Shown here piece after piece: positions 58,291 through 64,000 of a stretch of 64,000 bases of DNA. The notes under the pieces were generated by a model. The model was not told the origin of the DNA. It did not search any database and was given only the letters and a program-made list of their open reading frames with translations. The stretch comes from Tetracentron sinense (Eukaryota > Streptophyta > Magnoliopsida > Trochodendrales > Trochodendraceae): assembly GCA_015143295.1 (NCBI GenBank), contig JABCRI010000989.1, forward strand, positions 278,013-342,012, read 5' to 3'. Every line of letters starts with the position of its first letter. The first letter of the stretch is position 1. Made by a program: the position numbers and the translations under genes.

Positions 58291-61200
58291 TTACTCGAAA
58301 AATTGTTTTAAATTCATAATGTTCCACGATTTTTGAATTACATTACCTTGTAAGTCTTTAAGGTAGTACACCCCGGGACTCCCGACACGGTCCATGATAT
58401 ATGGCCCTTCCCAGTTGGGACCCAGCTTTCCGCTGTTGATTTCTCGTGTATTTTGGAAGACTTTTCGGAGAACGAGGTCTCCGACCTGAAGCGTCCTTTT
58501 CCGTACTTTCTTGTTGTATGCCTTTCGTAATTGTTGTTGATAGCGTTTCATCTGAATGCTGGCGTCTTCCCGTTTTCTTCCAGTAAGTCTAAGTGAATAG
58601 CCATTAACTCGACATTTTTGTTTTCCTCTCCGTGTTTCTTCCGTGAACGTGTTGTTGGCAGAAAGACTTCAGTGGGAATAACAGCTTCCACCCCGTATGC
58701 TAAAGAGAACGGGGTCTCGTTCGTAGGGCTCCGTGGTGTTGTTCGGTATCCCCATAACGCATTGTGCAACTCGCTGGTCCACTTTCCCTTGGAATCTTCC
58801 AATCTTCTCTTGAGGGCATTCAAAATATTCTTGTTGGCTGCTTCGGCAAGGCCATTCCCTTGAGGATAATAAGGAGAAGAGAAGATGTGCTTGATTTTCA
58901 ACTCCTGGCAAAAGTCGGCGATAAGCTTTCCTGTGAATTGCTTCCCGTTGTCAGAAATGATGGATTGCGGGATGCCGAATCTACAGATAATGTGCTCCCA
59001 CAAGAATTTCTTCACTTCTTGTTCTCTAATACGCGCCAGGGGAACAGCTTCGATCCACCGGGAGAAGTAATCCGTGGCCACGAGCAGAAAAATTAAATTA
59101 CCGGGAGCTTTGGGGAAAGGTCCCACGATGTCAAGTCCCCAACGAGCGAAAGGCCAAGGTTGAGATACGATGTTGAGTTCTTGAGCGGGAGCATGAATCA
59201 ACCTCGCATGACGCTGACACTGGCTGCATTTTTGTACGTATTTCTGTGCGTCAGCTTGCATGTAAGGCCAAAAATATCCTTGCCCCAGAGCACGATGAGC
59301 GATAGTCCGTCCTCCTGAATGGATGCCGCAAATCCCCTCGTGGAGCTCGGCCAAAATTCTCTCTACATCTTCCGGATGCACGCATCTCAAAAGAGGTCCT
59401 CCAAAGGATTTGCGATACAGTTCTCCGTCCACAAGGGTGTAACGGGGAGCTTTATATTGTATTCGTCTTGCTTCCTTTGCATCAGAAGGGAGAATTCCAT
59501 TCTTCAAATAGGTAAATATGCCCGTCATCCAGCTCGGCACTTGACTTACAGACAACACCGTGCGTTGCGTTTGCAATTCAATGGAGGGGTATTCTTGATA
59601 CTCTATGAGGATCGTTTTGGGCTCATCGGTTTGCATCATCGAGGCGAGGTAGGCCAATGCATCGGCATGCCTGTTATCGTCCCTTCTGACATGTTTGATC
59701 TCGAGAACATCAAAGGCCCTCCGTTGCTCTTGTAAAAATGCAGCGTAGCGCTTCATCCGTTCATCCCGACATTCATAGATACCGTTGACTTGGTTCACCA
59801 CGAGCTGTGAATCACAGAACACCCGGAGTTTAGAAACTCCCAATTCTCGGGCACTCTGCAACCCAAGGATTAACGCCTCATATTCAGCTTCATTATTGGA
59901 GGCAGCATAACCAAGGCGCGTCAACTTCTGCACTTTAACATGATCAGGGCTGACAAGAACAGCACCTAGTCCCGAACCACTGATATTAGACGACCCGTCA
60001 ACATACAAGAGCCAATCGCACCACGCCGTCAGTTTCGTTTCGTTTCCAGTCCCTGTTCCTACAATGGAATCCGCCTCCGCGTCGTCTGGGAGTTCGTGAC
60101 GGTCGGTCTCCGCTGAAGTTTCGGCCTCCTCCACGGGGAAATCGGCTAAGAAGCTTGCAACGGCTTGCCCCTTCTCTGCGGTTCGGGCCTGATATTGGAT
60201 ATCGAACTCGCTCAGCGCCACGGCCCATTTTGACATGCGTCCCGCGGTTTCAGGTCGTCCCAACACAATTTTCAAAGGGTACGTGGTGATGACGACGATG
60301 GTGTGTGCCTGAAAATAAGGACGTAACTTCTCAGCGGAAAAGACAAGAGCCAGGCATACCTTTTCCATTCTGCTGTAGTTGGATTCTGCCTTGTGGAATG
60401 TTTTGCTGACGAAATAAACAGGCTTCTCTACGCCGTCGTGATTTCTGAGCAACACGGAACCAATGGCTCGTTCCGAGACGGAGAGATAGAGGTACAGTAC
60501 TTCACCAGATTCAGGTACAGAGAGGATCGGTGCGGAGCCTAAATACGTCTTCAAGGCGGCGAAAGATTGGGAACACTCCTCGGTCCATCTGAAGACAGAA
60601 TCCTTTCTCAGCAATTCGAACAAAGGTCTGCATCGATCAGAGGACTTTGATATGAACCGGTTGAGAGCTGCGATACGTCCCGTCAGTTTTTGAACTTCTT
60701 TCCTTGTCTTCGGTTCCGGCATATCTATCAGAGCACGGATCTGCGCGGGATTTGCCTCAATGCCCCGTTGGCTGACGAGATAGCCGAGGAATTTGCCCGA
60801 GGCGACGCCGAATGTACATTTCTCAGGATTTAACTTCAGATTGAAAGTACGTAAAATAGAGAACGGCTCCGCTAGGTCAGCCACAAGAGAGACCCGAGTT
60901 CGGCTTTTCACAACGATATCGTCAATGTACACCTCCACCGATTTACCGAGCAAGGGTCCAAACATCAGATTCATCAATCGTTGGTAAGTGGCTCCGGCAT
61001 TCTTCAGGCCAAAGGGCATGACCCGATAACAAAACAGGCCACGCTCCGTTATGAAGGCCGTTTTCTCTTGATCGTCCCCCGCTAAGAGGATTTGATTATA
61101 ACCTGAATACCCGTCCATGAAGCTCAACATCTCGTGACCCGCGGTCGCTGTGATTAGTCTGTCGATTCTGGGAACCGGGAAGAAGTCTTTCGGGCAAGCT

Positions 61201-61637
61201 CTATTAACATTGGTGAAATCGATGCAGACCCTGACTTTTCCGTTCTTCTTAGGAACAGCTACTACATTGGCTATCCACTCCGGATATTGGACTTCACGAA
61301 TGAACCCGTGCCGAATTAACTTGTCGATTTCTTCATTGACGGCCTCATGGTACGCCGGAGCGAGTCTACGAGGTTTCTGTTTAACTGGATTGACCACGGG
61401 ATCCACGTTGAGATGGTGACAGATGATCTCAGGACGGATACCCGTCATGTCTTCATGTGACCAAGCGAAAACGTCGAGATTCTTCCTCAGAAAATTTACC
61501 AATTCCCGCTCTTCATCTGCTGTCAGACAAGTCCCGATCTGTAGCATTCTCGGCTCGTTCTCCGTCCCGAGGTTGACAAGCTTCGTGGGTTCAACAGAAT
61601 GGTTTACCAGCGATTCACCCGTGCTCTCCTCTTCCAC
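58291..61637 (-). pseudogene. Gypsy pol: reverse transcriptase, two RNase H domains, integrase
   Basis: Main frame 61637-58548 (1029 residues) plus a C-terminal piece 58551-58291 in another frame. Reverse transcriptase has the YIDDIVVKS box. A first RNase H follows (SNYSRMEKVCLALVF, FDIQYQARTAEKGQ). Next is a second, archaeal-type RNase H (LLYVDGSSNISGSGLG, NNEAEYEALILGL, RRDDNRHADALAYLAS). Integrase has an HHCC finger (GICGIHSGGRTIAH, CSQCQRH) and the D,D,E triad (GLDIVGPF, ISDNGKQF, GLAEAANK). The last 86 residues (LRKVFQNTREINSGKLGPNWEGPY) form the usual integrase tail. One frameshift near 58550 separates them. Catalytic residues look intact. Confidence 0.92.
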
Positions 61638-61655
61638 GGATCCGACCTGTAATTG

Positions 61656-62063
61656 CTATTTGAGCGGGTCGGGAGAGGTATAATCACACTTCTGCGATGC
61701 CAGTTGGTCTCCTCTTATTTCACGCGGTCCATCCGGTGTGGGGAATTTCAATACCTGGTAATAAGAAGACGGAACAGCTCTCATTTCGTGAGTCCACCAT
61801 CGCCCCAGGATAGCATTGTATGGGGACGGCGCGTCGATAATGGAGAATCGGGTGGACAGGGTGATAGGTCCAGCTCTGACCGGTATGACGACTTCGCCCA
61901 GGGGTTGCATCGAACTTCCTTCGAATCCTATCAAGGGGGTCTGTGCGGGTACAAGAACCGCTGGATCCAACTCCATCTTCGTGAAAGCATGGAGGTACAG
62001 GATATCTGCTCCACTCCCAGGGTCTATGAGCACTCGTCTGATGTCGAAATCGCCAATTCTCAT
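61656..62063 (-). pseudogene. Gypsy aspartic protease region
   Basis: 135 residues with VLIDPGSGADILYL (catalytic Asp kept; Asp-Ser/Thr-Gly is Asp-Pro-Gly here), PLIGFEGSSMQPLGEV and PYNAILGRWW. A frameshift near 62060 separates it from gag and a stop at about 61656 from reverse transcriptase. The Pro in the active-site loop may impair activity. Confidence 0.82.
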
Positions 62064-63584
62064 GGACAGACAAGAGCATCGTAGTGAGGTCTGACTACAG
62101 TTGCCATGTCTTGGTCAGTGAACATTAGGGCCTGCTCGACTTCCTTCGTCGTCGACCGCACTTGGTAAACTTCTGCCACGTGCGATAACTTCCTTGCTTT
62201 CGCTCGATACTGCTGCTCAACGTCGACTTCCGGTGCTCGAGCGCGATGGATGACGTTTATGACTCCTTTCGGAGCTTCTCCACCTCGGTTCATTTGACCA
62301 GATGGCTCTCCCTCGTGAGACCGAGTGGATGGCTCCGTTATATGCCCCTCTTTTCTTCCAGAATCCACGTATTCTCCCAGATAGCCCTCACGGACTAATC
62401 TTTCCAAGTATTCTCTCAGGATGCGACAACGATTTGTGAGATGCCCATGGCACTTGTGGTATTGACAATATTCGTGTGCCCTGGGTCCCGTAGTGACATC
62501 ACGAACGGTCCGTGCTGGCCATTCGAAATATGGTTCGTCTTCCATCGTCTTCATGATCGTCGCCGGGCTTGCTGTGAAGTTAACTTGACCACCACGAGAC
62601 GCAAAAGGACGTCTTTCTGTTGCTCGATTTTCCCTCTCCTTGTAATGCCCGGATTCCTCCCGTCCTCGATAGGCACGGTCGTCCCTCCGCCGGAGATTGG
62701 ACCGTAGATCCGTTCTCCTTGACGAGTCTGCATCTTGGCGGATTCCCAGCGAGAGTCGATTCGACCCTCCTTGTCGTTCAACGTACACAACTTTTTCTTG
62801 TCGTATGCGTCTGCGTGGTTCCTCGTCACTGGAAGATGATTCATACTTCGATCTCTTCCCTCTCTTTGAGGAGGGTCTGCTTCCCCATTCCACAGCGTCT
62901 ACCCCTCGTGCTCTAGGCCTCGTTGTTGCCGCAATATCTTCCTCCATCCTTCCGTACTTAGAGGCACGGACTATCAGCTCATCCATCTTGATCGGACAGT
63001 CAAGGGCAAGAGACTCGTAGAGTTTGGAACTCTTGGGTATGGCGTTCTTGAAGGCCGCTATGCAAGTGCAGTCCTCAATCTTGTCGATATTAGAGACTTC
63101 ATCGGTAAACCGTTGAATAAAATCTCTAAGAGACTCCGCCGACTTCATTCTCATGGCGAAGAGGGAATCTGCACCAGCTTTCTTTTTCTTGTTGATGATG
63201 TACTGGTCAATAAAAACTGACCGGAGATCAGCCATGCACCTGATCGACCCCGCGGGGAGATTACGGAACCATCTTGCAGCCGCTCCAGTCAGGCTGCTAG
63301 GGAAGGCTTTGCAGAGGAGATTGTCATCCGGGTTACGGACAGCCATGGCATTTTTGAAGTCGGTCAGGTGGTCAATAGGATCCCTCCTCCCATCGAACTT
63401 AACAAATTAGGCACCGTGAACTTTGACGGGGTATAGATTCAACGATTTCCTTGGAGAAAGGGGACGTCTCCTCCTCGTCCTTGTACTTCTGAGCATACTG
63501 ATCGAGAGAGGCTCCACCTGTCGTTCCTCTGACTCGAGCGTTAATCAAGGCTTCCACGTCTTTGAGAGTCAAACCCGTCTTCAA
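62060..63584 (-). pseudogene. Gypsy gag
   Basis: The N-terminal part (63584-63399, TGLTLKDVEALINARVRG) and main part (63346-62060) are separated by single-base losses near 63395-63435. Core capsid motifs are AFPSSLTGAAARWFRNLPAGS, FIDQYIINKKKKAG and SLRDFIQRFTDEVSNI. The later Arg/Glu-rich region holds a CQYHKCHGHLTNRCRIL zinc-knuckle-like motif. Packages element RNA in intact copies. Confidence 0.88.
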
Positions 63585-63689
63585 CCCGCTGTCGCTGACG
63601 TGGAGGCCAAAAAAAAAAAAAAAAACAGCGGGTTGGACGACGGGTTGAAAACCAAAGAAAAAACAAACAAAAGACCATTAACAGAGAAG

Positions 63690-64000
63690 TGGAGTATGCT
63701 CTCTCGATCAGTATGCTCAGAAGTACAAGGACGAGGAGGAGACGTCCCCTTTCTCCAAGGAAATCGTTGAATCTTATACCCCGTCAAAGTTCACGGTGCC
63801 TAATTTTGTTAAGTTCGAGGGGAGGAGGATCCTATTGACCACCCTGACCGACTTCAAAAATGCCCATGGCTGTCCGTAACCCGGATGACAATCTCCTCTG
63901 CAAAGCTCTTCCCTCCCTAGCAGCCTGACTGGAGCGGCTGCAAGATGGTTCCGTAATTCCCCCGCGGGTCGATCAGGTGCATGGCTGATCTCCGGTCAGT
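63690..64000 (+). repeat. Inverted, indel-rich copy of the gag N-terminal region
   Basis: From about 63695 to the window end the plus strand repeats, in opposite orientation, the gag sequence of 63187-63512 (CGATCAGTATGCTCAGAAG, then GGAAATCGTTGAATC, CGGATGACAATCTCC). Differences are mainly one-base gains or losses in homopolymers, about ten in 300 bp. Closer to the axis (63609-63690) the match degrades to A-rich text with a 17-A run. It may be a second element or an assembly fold-back. Confidence 0.85.

Larger units (their letters stand above)
53856..63584 (-). mobile_element. Tat-lineage Ty3/gypsy retrotransposon, 5' LTR not in window
   Basis: Minus-strand order: gag (63584-62060), protease (62063-61656), reverse transcriptase, RNase H, a second RNase H and integrase (61637-58291), repeated spacer (58205-57777), an accessory ORF in opposite orientation (55243-57624), a purine tract (AAAGGGGCAATT, 54702-54691) and the 3' LTR (54690-53856). 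The second (archaeal-type) RNase H and an antisense ORF between pol and the 3' LTR are known features of Tat elements such as Retand and Grande. Only a few frameshifts or stops separate the frames, so this is a fairly recent copy. Confidence 0.88.

Overview
The window is nuclear DNA of a flowering plant. It holds spliced genes with GT-AG introns and plant-type families: agmatine deiminase, an NSP-interacting-kinase-type receptor kinase, NHP2, and SAM decarboxylase with the conserved plant leader uORFs. It is also dense in plant transposons and relics of an endogenous plant pararetrovirus. The species cannot be fixed from the sequence.

Layout. 12-4354: rearranged, duplicated and broken Caulimoviridae-like DNA, cut by a hAT element. 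5493-19191 (-): exons 1-4 of agmatine deiminase; the later exons are not seen and would have to lie left of position 1. Its 13.1 kb intron 1 holds three hAT-type elements, a 5'-inverted L1 LINE, a decayed Ty1/copia element (itself carrying a truncated LINE and a hAT) and unassigned DNA. 19.6-23.5 kb: two abutting hAT elements, a solo LTR and an F-box/FBD/LRR-like pseudogene. 24543-28208 (-): a complete 11-exon NIK-type LRR receptor kinase. 28.8-39.9 kb: intergenic DNA with palindromic MITEs, hAT MITEs and a 2049-bp non-autonomous Helitron. 39966-46969 (-): complete four-exon NHP2. 47839-47910 (-): a tRNA-His(GTG). 49242 to about 52590 (-): SAM decarboxylase, with an intronless CDS and an intron-rich leader carrying overlapping tiny and small uORFs. 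53856 to beyond 63.5 kb (-): a Tat-lineage Ty3/gypsy element with 3' LTR, antisense spliced accessory ORF, pol with two RNase H domains, and gag. 63690-64000: an indel-rich inverted copy of the gag start.

How the genes relate. All four protein-coding host genes are on the minus strand. Agmatine deiminase (agmatine to N-carbamoylputrescine) and SAM decarboxylase (aminopropyl donor for spermidine/spermine) act in the same polyamine pathway about 30 kb apart. From memory, AIH and NHP2 are neighbours in Arabidopsis (At5g08170/At5g08180), as are NIK2 and SAMDC3 (At3g25560/At3g25570), so the interleaved order here may reflect an ancestral block. NIK (receptor kinase) and NHP2 (H/ACA snoRNP) have unrelated roles. 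Exon boundaries were deduced by eye from splice signals and protein family knowledge, without transcripts.
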